DNA from: Serilophus lunatus
Lineage: Eukaryota > Chordata > Aves > Passeriformes > Eurylaimidae
Direction of reading: 5' to 3'
Assembly (NCBI GenBank): GCA_013399895.1
Contig: VXBA01003495.1
Span: forward strand, 630,897 to 694,896
Length of the DNA stretch: 64,000 bases
The position numbers and the translations under genes were made by a program. Of the stretch, positions 14,201 to 26,900 are shown in pieces; the stretch's first letter is position 1, and every line of letters starts with the position of its first letter. The notes below the pieces were generated by a model. It was not told the DNA's origin. It did not search any database and worked only from the letters and a program-made list of their open reading frames with translations.

Positions 14201-16886
14201 TCTAAGTTTACTATACATACCCTATATTTTTTTCAATTAACTTCCATAGTCCACTTGAAAGTGGTTGACAGATTCCAGAAAAAAAACGCTTGTGTGGAAA
14301 AGTCACAGCTGTAAGTCAGTAAGTCTTCTCAGTACAAACCATTACTTCTGATATGAATTAGAGCTCAGATCTTGCAAATGGTCTGTCCTATAATGAGAAG
14401 AAACCATAAACTCTTCTGCTTCAGAAAAATACCTTGGGGTGAAGTTTTTTTTCAGAGCAACATTTTGTCTGGAGATCAAGAGGACAAAAGTACACTCAAG
14501 GCAATGCACCTATCATGACTTCTGGTGCTACCATGCTGAGTAGTGTGGTGTGCCCTGTAGCACATCTGAGACACCAGCAGAACCTCCCACAGTCACTGTT
14601 TCCACTTTTGCTCTCTTGTACAGACAGTTTGTCACTCTCTGTCCACAGTATCTGATAGTTGTCCCTTATCAACTTTGAACTCAGAAGACAGAGGCTGTCA
14701 AATTATAAACCACCCTGTCACCTGGAGGCAGGAAGCCTTGACCCTTTCACTAAGAAGGTACCTGAGCACTGCCATCAGCAGAGAGGCCAGTACAGTGGAA
14801 ATCAAATACCGTCAGCTCATTCAGGCCAGTGCTTGGCAAAACCACATCTCCGTTCCTTGCATGCCACAGGGTATCTCCTGGTGTTCAAGGCTGCTTGCAA
14901 CAAGGCTTGATTCCACACTCTGGGAAAGCTGGCTGTCAAAAAAGATTATCTGGGCACTTAGCCTACATTTTTCATTTGTATTTTTCATGTTATTATATTC
15001 ATCACTAATTTATGCATATAAATAAGCTATATGTATACATTATCTTTTCTACATTTTAACAGTCAAGTATTTCTGAGTGAATATTAAAGAGATGCTAATA
15101 ACATGGCAAAGCTAATTAAACATTGAATATGTTGCTATGTAGCTAGCATTTTAAGGAGAACTACAGCTGCTGTAATGGGATTTCATTTATGTGCAAGAAA
15201 ACACCCTCTTAAAATAGTCAGAAATGCATTATTCAAACTATTTTGTCTGTCATAATAATAAAAAAATCAGATGAGAAAAAAAATCAAGCCATTTAACAAT
15301 TGTACAGGGAAGTTCCAATTTATACAAGGAGGTGAGGCTTTTTCCTCTTGTACCCTAGATGGTTGTGGCTACAATAACACTATCTATTGACGATGCATCT
15401 GGATGAAGTAATCCAGTCTTAAATGGAACAAAAAGAGATAAATACATATTAATAAAAGCACAGATAAAGCACATCAGCAGATATGTAAAATATCTCTTAG
15501 TTTTCAAATACAGAGATAGAAAATATCTTGTGAGTTCAGTAAATAGCTTGCTGTTCCATGTTAACAGCAAGAGCAAACAGGCAATTTAAACAAAGACTAA
15601 AGCAGCAGGCAAGCCATACTGCACTGCCTCAGCTGCCTTTCCTACTAAGCATTCTGTAATATCACATGAAAAATGTTATGTTCCTGTTCTTGATTTATAT
15701 GGTAGATCAAAATCAGAAATACAATTTTCTGTATGAAATGTGTTTGCCAACTTTACCTCTGTTAACACAGAACTGCAAAGTTCCATTTCTTTTTGTCACT
15801 TCCATGTCAACCATTAACTCTAAGCCTTTCCTTTTTTAGATTACAATCTCTGTAAGCATCCCTTGAAATGTGAAAAATAAACCTAACTTATCATAGCTTG
15901 TCATTCTTTTCAAGCATTGTAACAACTGTTGTGCAGCCATACTGACCCTGGCATCTCACGTTATGGCTTCCAATAGCTATGCGGACTTCTGTAGGTTTAC
16001 ACAACATAAACATCTGCAACTTAAGCAGCTCAGTAGACAAGATAAATAAATCCAACTAGCATCAATTCATCTAGCAAGAAATAGTGAGTGAAAATTAAGT
16101 ATGAAAACCAGATATGGCCATATTAACAGAGGAGTAAGATCAGATAAATGGCATAGGGTCTACATTAAAATGGAAAAAGGTCATAATTTAAAGGCATATT
16201 GGTTCTGCAGGAGAAACCAAAACACACCTCATCGGTTACAGCAAAAGTATATACAAGGACAGAAGCAGATCCCACAACCTCACAGTGTTATTGAGGGATT
16301 CTGAACTCCTGAATGTTTTTTTGAAAAATGTAATATATTCAAGCAGGTTGAGGTACACTACTACCAACTTCTGCAAAATTTCCCTTTAAATAAGATGTCA
16401 ACAGACTACATTTGAGCAAAAGCAGACTTGCATAGTGTGATGAAGCTCTGAGCCATTTAGAATGGAAGCAACAAAGATTAGGTGCAGCTAATGATGATTT
16501 CTTATGTAAACAGGGTCAAGCAGCTTATATCCCAGCATTTCAACAGCCTTCCCTCTTCCAGAGAGTCCATCACCCCTATGACATAATAGGAAACCTTCAG
16601 ATGAGAGAAACATTTTCCTGTGCTGATTTTTACTATGATCCTAAAGATTAAATGCAAGGTTATTTTCACCCATTGCCTCTCACAGGTCAAACTCATCCAG
16701 TTAAGATGTGCATCTAGAACAAGTATCAGTGTCACATTCCTCAAGGCAGCAAAACATAAAGGAAGATTTTTGTCAAGATTAAAAACAAACAAAGAAATCC
16801 TACTAAGATTGAATGTTAATATGCAAAACTGGTTAAGTAGTAGCCCTGCATCTCAAGATTGTTCATGCTTCTAAACTTGAGGCTTT
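8261..16886. other. Gene-free intergenic stretch
   Basis: No exon, RNA gene or clear mobile element is recognisable. The open frames are short and contradictory between strands. Visible local structure is limited to AT-rich runs (for example 9530-9585), an AAC-rich run near 10380-10396, and a purine-rich tract preceded by an inverted repeat near 13331-13420, listed separately. Confidence 0.55.
13331..13420. repeat. Inverted repeat plus purine-rich tract
   Basis: CTTCTTCCCC at 13331-13340 is the exact reverse complement of GGGGAAGAAG at 13356-13365, giving a 10-bp stem with a 15-nt loop. It runs directly into an almost pure G/A tract on the plus strand. Such tracts can adopt non-B DNA. There is no sign that it is a gene. 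Confidence 0.6.
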
Positions 16887-16891
16887 GGTTG

Positions 16892-18129
16892 TGTGGTGGG
16901 TTGAAAAGGGAGGGGGGGGTGCAGGGAGGTGTGCTGGCAGGTTCTTGGAGGGAGCGGGGAGGGGAAAAGGGGACGGGATCCCCCTGTTCTCAATGTAAAC
17001 CCTGGTTTTTCAGGGTTTTTTTCCTTCCCTCGCTCCCCTCCCTGACTCACTGCGGCTCCCAGGAGCCCACGGTGCCGGTGCGGGCTTTCCCCCACCCCCA
17101 CCCGCGGCGCCTGCGGGCGGGGGGGAGGGGGAAGCTCGACACACGGCCCTGGCCGTGTGGGTAGCAGTGTCAACGCAACAGGTCCCTCCCGGCGCGGGGC
17201 AGCCCCACGCCACCACGGGAGTGCCCTGAGGACGGCGTCGGCCCCGCGCTGCCGCGAGGGAAAGCTAACAAGAAGCCCACGGTGCCGGCAGCCCCGGGGG
17301 CAGCCCCCGCACGGCGGGAGGGGCGTGGTCGCGGCCCGGGCAGCTCCTGTGGCCCCGGTCAGCCCCAGACCCCCCTTTTGTGGGTTCTGTGGGCGGCGGG
17401 TGCTCTGGGAGGCGGCAGCCATCCCCCGGCAAAAGATGGCGCCGGGAGGCTGTTGGCTCGCAGATTTTGGCGGGAACCGCCATTTTGTTGGAGCCGGGAG
17501 CCTCAAAGGAGGAAGTGGAGCCCAGACCGCTGGCCAATCCGAGGCGGCGAAACCAGGAAGAAGACCACGAGACTCACGTGGGGCTTGGAGAGCTTAAAAG
17601 CCCGAAGAAACGGAAGTTCACTCTCTTTGGCTTCCTGCAAAGCTGGAGAGCAGCAGCACGGCTCCCCTTCTCCTACTCCCAGGCCCCGTGGCTTGACTCA
17701 GCCCACCTCCATCGGCATTGGAGCCACACGAGCACAACTACAGGTTGAAAGCTTCCCCAAATAACATCCCGGGTTGGGGGGGGGAGAACCTTTCACTGTG
17801 TTGTTGTTTTTTCAGAGATTCCAAGGGCTGGGAGTTGGCTACCCATCAGAGAGGGAGAAGAAAGAGAAAGTGGCTCTTCCTTTCCACTGCCTCTCTGTGG
17901 CCAGTTTGGCTGGCCTTTGAAAGCAGTTCCCTTATTCCTTTTTTCTTGGTTTTCCTTTTTGTGGTTTTGCTGGGTGCTTGTTTTTTTGTGTTGAGTCTGG
18001 GGTTCCCTAAACTGTGTTTTCTTTGAGCTCCAGACAAATAAAGTGTTTCGCTGTTGTCACATTCTGTCATTCTTCTTGTCATTACTAAGAGTGCCCCCTA
18101 GTTAATATTGTGGTGCTTAAACCACCACA
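16892..18129 (+). mobile_element. Solo LTR of an endogenous retrovirus, with TSD
   Basis: The element begins TGTGGTGGG and ends AACCACCACA, so it has TG...CA ends and short inverted termini (TGTGGTGG against CCACCACA). It is flanked by a perfect 5-bp direct repeat GGTTG at 16887-16891 and 18130-18134, the mark of integrase-mediated insertion. The length is 1238 bp. An AATAAA at 18037-18042 lies 87 bp from the 3' end, where an LTR polyadenylation signal is expected. The interior is very GC-rich and CpG-dense. No retroviral coding sequence is present, so this is a solo LTR left by recombination. A 5-bp duplication fits ERVL or some ERV1-type elements. The family is not named. A related copy lies at 22771-23991. 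Confidence 0.88.
17433..17630 (+). promoter_or_regulatory. CpG-rich LTR promoter core
   Basis: Inside the solo LTR there is a compact run of consensus-like sites: AAGATGGC (YY1-like, 17433-17440), TTTGGCGGGAA (E2F consensus, 17466-17476), GCCATTTT (YY1-like, reverse, 17479-17486), CCAAT (NF-Y-like, 17534-17538), CACGTG (E-box, 17575-17580) and TTAAAA (weak TATA-like, 17594-17599). A start site would be expected about 25-30 bp after the last, near 17625. The motifs are seen directly. Activity is an inference. Confidence 0.55.
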
Positions 18130-19510
18130 GGTTGCTAAGCAAAAGATTTTCATCATTAATGTCTTTAAGTAACAGACAACACAGTGGCCAGAGATAATGG
18201 CTTGCATTCAAAGCACAGCACCTTTTGGTAGAGAAAGCTACCATCTTCCAGGAAGAATAACTACACAAGAGGAGAGGGCAGATGCTGGAATGACTCCTTG
18301 AGTGGACTGCAAGGATTGCATCTTTCACAGGAAAATGAGAGACAACAAATGAGGTCCCATGCATGTGATCTGCAGTCTCATGGGATGGTAGAGGATGGAT
18401 GCTCTAATGACAATTTCTTACAGAATATTTGCTTCAAACTCAGAGACAACATGACAAAGACTTTAACCTGAATGACAGCTGCTCTTTCTAATCCTCCTTC
18501 ACTCCATATTTGGCAGTAGGTCTTCAAACTCTCTGGCTTGAACCAGGAAACTCTATCTAAGAGGTAGAAAGCTCCGTGGCAAGACACGTGGGAGTGCAGA
18601 GAAGCCAGGTTTGATTTTTCTCAGCTGCCCTCCTGAAGCCTGAAGAAGAAGCAAGGCTAAGAACTCCATGCCCAAAGAAGAACATCTCTTAAATGTGGTT
18701 AGGAATGTGGTAAATTGATCTAAAAGACTAGAAATCACATGGATACCCCTAATCGTAGGTGAGGCATTAGCAAACTAAGTGCAGAAGATCATACTGTTAA
18801 GAACCAGTCCGTGGCCTGCACCCACTTTCTCATCACAGAGAGTGTTGATCACCCAGAGCCCAGATAACAGGAGAAACAGACTACTTTTGGATTTAGAGAC
18901 ACAGAGGGGACATGTGGCAAGACTTCTTCAAAAAAACAGAGAGCACCTGAAGTAGACAATAGCGTCTTTGCTTCAAAAGCAACATGAGCAAACATTTTTT
19001 TATATTAGCAAGGAAAAAAATTATGTACTTGTCTTACACCTTTGAGCAAAACATTAACAAAATGACCACACTACAGCAGTGAGCCTAAAAAATTATTTTC
19101 ATTAAAAATGGCACAACAGAGATTAGGCATGACAGTACGTTACAGCTTAACAAGTTTGGGTCTAAATCATTTGCAATAAAGTTTGAATTTTCAAATGTAA
19201 CAAGCAATTCCCATTAGCCCCAATTAAAGTCTTGGAGAATACAGTGTCAAAATTAAATGCTTGCTATGAAAGCTATAGAATGAGACTGTGATCCATATTT
19301 AATACTCTTAAATTAAAAGACACCAGTGGAGAATGGATGGTTGCCTGATGCAACTTTTTTTGCTAGAAAGTTGAAAGCAAGAGTATCTGTGTTGTTACAA
19401 ATTCATGTTTGAGTTGCTGAGGGTTCAGTGAGCTATAAACAGGCAAAATGAAACTCTGCATCTGATTAGGAACCCCAGAAGCTCTCAGTGTCCTGGGAAT
19501 GATTCTGTGC

Positions 19511-19514
<4 letters not shown>

Positions 19515-19543
<29 letters not shown>
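19515..19543. repeat. (TA)n microsatellite
   Basis: About 14 uninterrupted TA dinucleotides follow GTGCATAT. It is a simple sequence repeat and likely to vary in length between individuals. Confidence 0.95.
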
Positions 19544-19545
<2 letters not shown>

Positions 19546-21114
19546 TATGAGGAGACTGATACTCAAGTCTTATGAATAACATACGAAAAACACCACTGCA
19601 ACTGAACTTGTTGTGTGGAAAAAATTCTTGTTCCAGAAAAGGTGTGAGATAATCAGGTATGCATTCCACAGGGCCGTTAATTCTGCAAGACAGGCAATAA
19701 AGCAATAGACAATGTCAGTCATTCACCCTCACATGGCAGGGCACAAATGAACTTCCAGCAACACGTCCAGTGTTCCTGGAGGGACCAGAAGATCATACAA
19801 TAAATATAAAATCAGCCCCTAGAGACTAATTGAGTAAAACAGGCCCTTAGATTGTTCTAAAGCATCGAATCGATGTGGATATTACATTACTGTCATTTAC
19901 ATGCTTATTTCAAGAAGCACCATACAAGTATATTCTCAGTTTTAAAAGGAAGACCTGGAAGGAACAGATCTCCTGTTTGGCAGCATTCATTAGCTGGGAT
20001 TGTGATGCAGGGGGAAGCCTCACTGCAGAACCCCTTTTCAAGCTGCACAGGAGCTCCGAGTCACCCCAGAGGGAGAGCCACACTAGGCAGCAAGTGATGG
20101 GAGACAAATATCCCTGTCCATTTCCACAGGGCAAAGTGCACACAGACATTCTGCAGAATTAATTTCTGACAAATTATGTACAAGAGCAAACAATGTAGAA
20201 CATGCAGAGATAGTTGCTTTGCTGTTCTCAGAGCAGTCTGAAAGGAATTCAGAGACATATCAGTGGTATCCTGCTGTAGGAAAAGCAGGGTGGCAATATA
20301 GACTCATATTCCAGAAAACCAACAAACAAACCTGACAAGAAAATCCCTTCACTGTAAGACTTATATGAGCTTGGCAGAAGCAAAAGGAATGAAGGTGCAT
20401 TTTTCCTGGCATAAGAGCAGACAAGCCTATGGTGATGCATAGAACATGATTTGTCTGGAACCTTGGAGTTTCCAGTTAGATACTTGATCTCACATCCACT
20501 AAAAAAGTGGAAAGACTTCCAGGCACTAATCTAGGCGAGATGCAGACTGAATCCTTAACCAACAAAAATGCAGAACGAGTTGGCTGATTGTTTTCAGGGA
20601 GTTTAGTATTTGTTTGAAACAGGTATTTGGGAAAATTTCCTTAAATGAAGGAATTTCTGTAAGAGGGAAACATTTTTCTCCGCTATAATAATTTTATTTT
20701 GACTTAATTTGCAATTAGATTAACTTAGAAAGCACTTCGATACATCTCACTGTAAACAGAATACATACTATGAAACATACATTCCTTTAGCTAGTTGCTC
20801 ATTACTAGATGAGAGAAAGCTTCAAAATGTTTCCTCACCATCCTTTTCTTTTTTTAAAATTACTGGCTTTAGACAATTGCAGTGGTTGTAGTAAGTACCA
20901 TTTCAAACAGCATTTGCCTGAACAAATCTGGACTTCTAATTAGGTTTGAAGGTTGGATCCAGTTTAATTGTGTTTGCCTGAGTCTTTGCCGTTGTATCCA
21001 GAAAGACAGTGAAGCTCCTATATCTGCCTTACATTCCAAAGCCGAAGAGTCTTGACAAGCCTTTGTCAAACAAGAAAATTTCAAAATACATTTGACTACA
21101 CTGACCACATGAAA

Positions 21115-21147
21115 TTAATATAATTTATATATTATAAATTATATTAA
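21115..21147. repeat. Perfect 15-bp inverted repeat, 3-bp spacer
   Basis: TTAATATAATTTATA at 21115-21129 is the exact reverse complement of TATAAATTATATTAA at 21133-21147, separated by TAT. It could extrude as a cruciform or hairpin. It is entirely A/T, so chance formation from AT-rich sequence is plausible. No flanking duplication or transposon body is seen. Confidence 0.85.
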
Positions 21148-22770
21148 CTTGGAAGAGATTAACTCCTATTGATACACAACTATGATGTTGTTGCAACATG
21201 GTCTGTTTGGGCAGAGAGATATGAAAGGTTGTTAAACATATGTCCGAAGAAGCACTTGGCCCAAGACTCTCCACCAACACCCAATGGAGACATGTGGACA
21301 CCATACCCACAACAGAAACCCTTCAGCACAACATATGGGCTAGATAGAAGCTTACCATCTCTGACCTGTACATTAGCATTTACAGAGGTTCAGATCTGAC
21401 AGTAACACAGCTCCATCCAGATTTTGGAGAAGCTACACTTTGCAGGCCACCCTCCTTCTCTACTGCTACAACTAATGCATTAAACACCATAACCTGGATA
21501 CTGCTGGGTCAGAAGAAAAAAAATGCCAAACCGAAGAATACTTCTGCCTAGCACAAAAAGCCGCACCAACAACAGCTTTAGGAGAGGCCACCCCAGCAGC
21601 TTCAACAGTCCCTTTCCATATTCACCAAGCCAGGAAGAAAACAGCAACCTGGCTTTGCACAAGGCTGGGGATGTACAGCTGTGTAGGCAACACTTGACTC
21701 TCACTTTCAGAGTTCAACCCCATCCAGCCATGCCTCATCACACAGGACAGACAGAAATCATCTCCTCAGTTGTCTAACTGATAAGGCTAACCAATATATA
21801 GGTGCTGATGATACACACCAGCTGCTGCCCAGGTTGCCCAGGCACCTGTATGGATGGAGCAGCTGTGGATAACAAGAGGCAAATCACAAAGCCATGTGGA
21901 GAGCTGAAGATTGCTGGCTGGGGACAAAGGGCAAGTGGAGCAGTGCATACTGCCATATGTTGATAAAGGCATAGATGAGCAGAAGGCAGTATGCTCTATA
22001 TCTTAGAGCATCCCACTGGACTGAGGGTGTTGATTACGCATCAGGAGCAACAGTCCTTATCAGGATTCAACCAGTTTGCCATTCTCTTTGCACATTTCCC
22101 AACTCCAAAAGTAATCACAAATATCCTTCTATGAGCCTAAACAGCTGCTACCACAAAAATAAACCACATTTTCTGTTTACCACAGCTGTAGGCCTCAGAC
22201 ACTTGGCCTGGTACCCTGTAACTAAACACACCCCTCACATCAACTGAGGCAACAGGTCCAAATACTGCTGCCTACTCCTTTGTTTACAACTTATTCTTCT
22301 GCCTCAATCCTCCCTTGGCATTTAACAATTATTGAGAAATAGTGCATATATCTCCTATTTCCACTGCCACGGGTTCAACACAGAGCATAAATCACAGAGA
22401 CAGACGTATCACAGGCACAAACCTCTGCAAACCGAGGCTGTGATTCCTCAGTTTATGAATAGCTGCCTCACTGACTAGCAGGCAGCCTCTGCATCAAGAA
22501 ATATAAAATATTCAGCATTATTTATTACCACTTATCATGGTTCCCCTGGTTTGAAGGCTGCCCTCTTAGCCACATCAGACATTTTTTCCACACAAAACAT
22601 TGAGTACTGGGACACAATGGCATGACCCTCACATACCACAAGTCCTTCATCACTCCACACCATGCCAGAAGTTGTGGAGCAGTTGAGGAGTTGAGGTAGT
22701 CTTGGAATCTGTCTATTTGTTTTCAGCTCAGTGGAACCAGAGGATAGCATGGACAGTACATTTAGTACAC

Positions 22771-23991
22771 TGTACTGGTTTGAGGGGGCTGGGATCGTGG
22801 GGGGTCAAAGGGGGCATGGGGCTTGNNNNNNNNNNNNNNNNNNNNNNNNNNNNNNNNNNNNNNNNNNNNNNNNNNNNNNNNNNNNNNNNNNNNNNNNNNN
22901 NNNNNNNNNNNNNNNNNNNNNNNNNNNNNNNNNNNNNNNNNNNNNNNNNNNNNNNNNNNNNNNNNNNNNNNNNNNNNNNNNNNNNNNNNNNNNNNNNNNN
23001 NNNNNNNNNNNNNNNNNNNNNNNNNNNNNNNNNNNNNNNNNNNNNNNNNNNNNNNNNNNNNNNNNNNNNNNNNNNNNNNNNNNNNNNNNNNNNNNNNNNN
23101 NNNNNNNNNNNNNNNNNNNNNNNNNNNNNNNNNNNNNNNNNNNNNNNNNNNNNNNNNNNNNNNNNNNNNNNNNNNNNNNNNNNNNNNNNNNNNNNNNNNN
23201 NNNNNNNNNNNNNNNNNNNNNNNNNNNNNNNNNNNNNNNNNNNNNNNNNNNNNNNNNNNNNNNNNNNNNNNNNNNNNNNNNNNNNNNNNNNNNNNNNNNN
23301 NNNNNNNNNNNNNNNNNNNNNNNNNNNNNNNNNNNNNNNNNNNNNNNNNNNNNNNNNNNNNNNNNNNNNNNNNNNNNNNNNNNNNNNNNNNNNNNNNNNN
23401 NNNNNNNNNNNNNNNNNNNNNNNNNNNNNNNNNNNNNNNNNNNNNNNNNNNNNNNNNNNNNNNNNNNNNNNNNNNNNNNNNNNNNNNNNNNNNNNNNNNN
23501 NNNNNNNNNNNNNNNNNNNNNNNNNNNNNNNNNNNNNNNNNNNNNNNNNNNNNNNNNNNNNNNNNNNNNNNNNNNNNNNNNNNNNNNNNNNNNNNNNNNN
23601 NNNNNNNNNNNNNNNNNNNNNNNNNNNNNNNNNNNNNNNNNNNNNNNNNNNNNNNNNNNNNNNNNNNNNNNNNNNNNNNNNNNNNNNNNNNNNNNNNNNN
23701 NNNNNNNNNNNNNNNNNNNNNNNNNNNNNNNNNNNNNNNNNNNNNNNNNNNNNNNNNNNNNNNNNNNNNNNNNNNNNNNNNNNNNNNNNNNNTTTCCCCT
23801 TTTTGTGTGTTTTTTTTTTCTTGCGTGTTGGTTGTCCCTCAATGTAATTCTGGGGTCTCCTGTGGGTTATGCCTACCTCCAATTTAATTCCCCTGTAATA
23901 AATTGTTCACCTGCTGAAAATTCTATTCAGTTTTCCGTCACTTTCATTGAACCTGCCCCCTGAACGCTAAAAGGTGGATTAAACCACCACA
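22771..23991 (+). mobile_element. Second LTR copy, interior unsequenced
   Basis: The element begins TGTACTGGTTTGAGGGGGCT and ends TTAAACCACCACA. A perfect 5-bp duplication TACAC flanks it at 22766-22770 and 23992-23996. AATAAA at 23897-23902 lies 89 bp from the 3' end, against 87 bp in the copy at 16892-18129. Both copies share the TTAAACCACCACA terminus, so they belong to the same or sister families in the same orientation. The interior (22826-23792) is N. It cannot be told whether this is a solo LTR or a provirus whose body was lost in assembly, because the gap length may be only an estimate. Confidence 0.82.
22826..23792. other. Assembly gap, 967 N
   Basis: A run of 967 undetermined bases lies inside the second LTR copy. 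Given the GC- and CpG-rich interior of the related intact copy, the missing piece is probably hard-to-sequence GC-rich LTR. Any open frame drawn across it is meaningless. Confidence 0.99.
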
Positions 23992-23996
23992 TACAC

Positions 23997-26900
23997 TTAT
24001 ATAAGAGTCTGTCAGGAGACAGAGGAGATGTGGTAGTCTCGTGGTAGTCATTTCGATATGCAGGAGAGAGAAGCACAGTCCTCTCACCATTTGCAGAAGT
24101 AATGCCTGTGACAAAACAGACCTAGGAATTTTTATCACAATTGCTGTATAAATTATGTTATTTCACCTTACATTATCTAGTAGTGTACTGTTAAAAGGCC
24201 ACCTTTTAAAGAAACAGCATAGACTATCCTATTTTAAGAGGTGAACAAGTTTATTACTAGAGTCTGAGGGATACAGACTACCCATGAACATCACTTTTAT
24301 CCATTATGGCTACTAATATGTCTTTTGCTACACTACATAACTGGGGACTCAAGGTATGATATCCTGATCCAAGATACAAGCAGCTTGCACCTGAACTGGA
24401 GCATCTCCTCAATTTGCCGTTCACAGTAACTCCAGGCTTTACACAACTACCTTTAAGGTAAAGCCAGGGCAGCAGAGATGCTGTGTGAACATTTGACAAA
24501 ACACAGGTCTCATCTGGAGAAAATGGAAATCTAAACAAACAGAAATGTAGGAAATTCATAAGTAAGTGATCCACCAGCAAAGGCCAAATGGGAGGAGGGA
24601 GAAAAAATCCACATCTCCTCATATCCCCTCTTCATGGATTTTCCAGGGGACTGTCACCATTCGCTACATCTTTCTGAAGCAACTGTCAAGGAGTTCGCAA
24701 ATTCCCTCTACCATGCATAGAGCACACCACAAAGCATATGCCCTGGTGCTGTTGCAGAGCAACAAGTAACAGAGTGGTCTGTACAGCTTCCAAAGGAATT
24801 TTTGGTCTCTTACTCTGCATTTATACTAATATGTGTTTCCTGGTTACCGCTCTTTGTGATGTTTATATGACAAGAACAGATGATCATTCCCTAGAAACCA
24901 AGGAACCTTAACAAGTGCAAAGACAAATTACCATATAGTAAAAAACTTCATGCAGTTCTCAGCTATAGTAAGTTAAAATCTCAAAGCATATTAAGTATTT
25001 AAGGAATATATACCAGCTGTTATATATGTAGGTATATAATTTTTTCCATGTTAGACAACACCCATCCATTCATTTTTTAAATTAAATGTTGAGAAAGTAA
25101 TTTGAAAGGTAAGGTTGCAATCTGTCCTTACTTTATGATTTTGTAACTAAAACAAAAGTTTACAAAGTGCTTGCAAGAAGTCCCACACTAACCAGCTGCT
25201 TCTACGTGGAAAATAGCTGTTGCATCAAGAATTCATCTGAGTCAAACAGAACAAGACCAATACCTTGCTTAAATAACCCATCCACAAACTATTGAAATAC
25301 TGGCAGTAATGAGACAGTTTCACATCTACCTTGAATGAGTTTGCATATTACATTAAAGCACCTAATATTAAATGCATTCTTTGCTTTGCTAGTGTTCCTA
25401 AGGGTTTTTCCCTTTCCTCTCTGAACAAAACATCAGAGGCGTAACAGATATTAGTCATACCTGAGACATTCCAGCACATCAGTTTGCTAGCCATTACCAA
25501 TCTGAATGGAGCTCTGCGTAGGGCAAAATGAGTACAGAAGAATATAGAAGCAAAATGTAGACAGATTTTACCAAAGCTTGCTCAAATAAAGAGGGGATCC
25601 TTGAAATTCTTTGCAGGAGCCAAGCAAAATGCATCAGCTTGCACTCCCAGTATGTAGAGCCAATGGGAAAACAAACAACTAGCCTCACATATTGGCCTCA
25701 TGCCCTTTCCACTTCATAAAATGACTAAGGCAACATGGAAGAAATGTTCTCTGTATGCTGCTGAAACACCAGCTTATTTGTATCCTCATTTCCAAAGGCC
25801 TTTGCTTTACTAACAGGCATAAATGCATTGCTTCTTTTTGGGTGCCTCTATCACATCCAACATTTCACCTTCTTTAGCCTGAAGTTTGACAGCTTCCATA
25901 CTGTCAAGGAATGCACCAAAAGTGATGCTGTGCAAGAAGGTGAGAGAATGAGGTGCAGTTCTGTGTGTAATATGATCTACAGAATTTCATACTGTATGAA
26001 GTAGGAATAAATGTAGTCATCAGTGAGATGAAGTATAAATTTTACACTTCTGTAAGTCACTCAGCTGATCTTTTCAGAATCTTGGCAAAAGAAGCATACT
26101 GCAGCTATGCATATATATTATATTTAATGATGGCCATTAAGACTCAGTTTGCCTTTTGCAGCTAAATTTGTACTGCATCCTCCTAGATTTTGTAATAGTT
26201 ACTGACATAATACAAAATAATAGTCCTGTGGAACCATGACCCTGATTAGTAGAGGGGTAACTGCACTTCCCTCTTCATCTTCATTGATCCCCACGGGTTT
26301 ATACCAACAATAAATTTGGTTCATTCCTTCAAGATGAAAGGTGCTATAAAGCGCACTTTATTAAAACCACTATAAAAGGCTTGTTATTTTTGCACATATA
26401 CCTGCCGAGTGATGGTTTCCAGAAGTATAACGGCACCCCCTGAACATACACACTCACTTTATTTTCTGGTTTGGAGAATTTCTCTTAAAATATTGGCCAC
26501 TTTTCCAGCTTTTGGGGTACAGCTTCCTGTTTGCTTCAGAACTATAGGTCAGCCTCTCTATAATTCAAACAGCTCTACTATAAGGTAGAAGTGACAGAGC
26601 ATCTTAATAGATTGAGATGATCCAGCAGAGTTCATAGCCTGATGCTGATCTTGACTAGGCCATGGACTGGTAGGTTTGGGTTCAAATATGGCACTGCCAA
26701 ATTTTCACCATCTTTTACTACAATCAGGAGTCTCCCATGATCATTCTAGCAATGATCACCTTTCACTGCATGTTGACTTTCTTTATATAGGAAAAATTGT
26801 GAGAAGCCCGGAGGACCATTTTTTAACTTCTATTGAAAACTTTCCTCCATCTTTTTCCCTTTTGGTGCCAAAACTCTGAATCACTGTTTCCTAAAACAGT

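Larger units (their letters stand above)
18135..22765. other. Gene-free stretch between the two LTRs
   Basis: I find no exon or recognisable repeat apart from the TA dinucleotide run and the perfect AT palindrome listed separately. The two LTRs at its ends each carry their own target-site duplication (GGTTG and TACAC). They are therefore two independent insertions rather than the two LTRs of one provirus, and this 4.6 kb is not proviral interior. No gag, pol or env similarity is visible in it, which agrees. Confidence 0.65.

Noticed and set aside
16871..17764. Long GC-rich open frames on both strands (up to 211 codons) that might be a first exon
   Set aside because: They lie inside the solo LTR, overlap each other in opposite frames, are Pro/Arg/Gly-rich as any GC-rich random frame would be, and show no domain.
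22702..23963. Open frames of 345-410 codons across this interval
   Set aside because: They are almost wholly made of undetermined residues from the 967-N gap.
16887..23996. A single provirus with the two LTRs as its ends
   Set aside because: Each LTR has its own different 5-bp duplication (GGTTG and TACAC), and no gag, pol or env similarity is seen between them. They are separate insertions.
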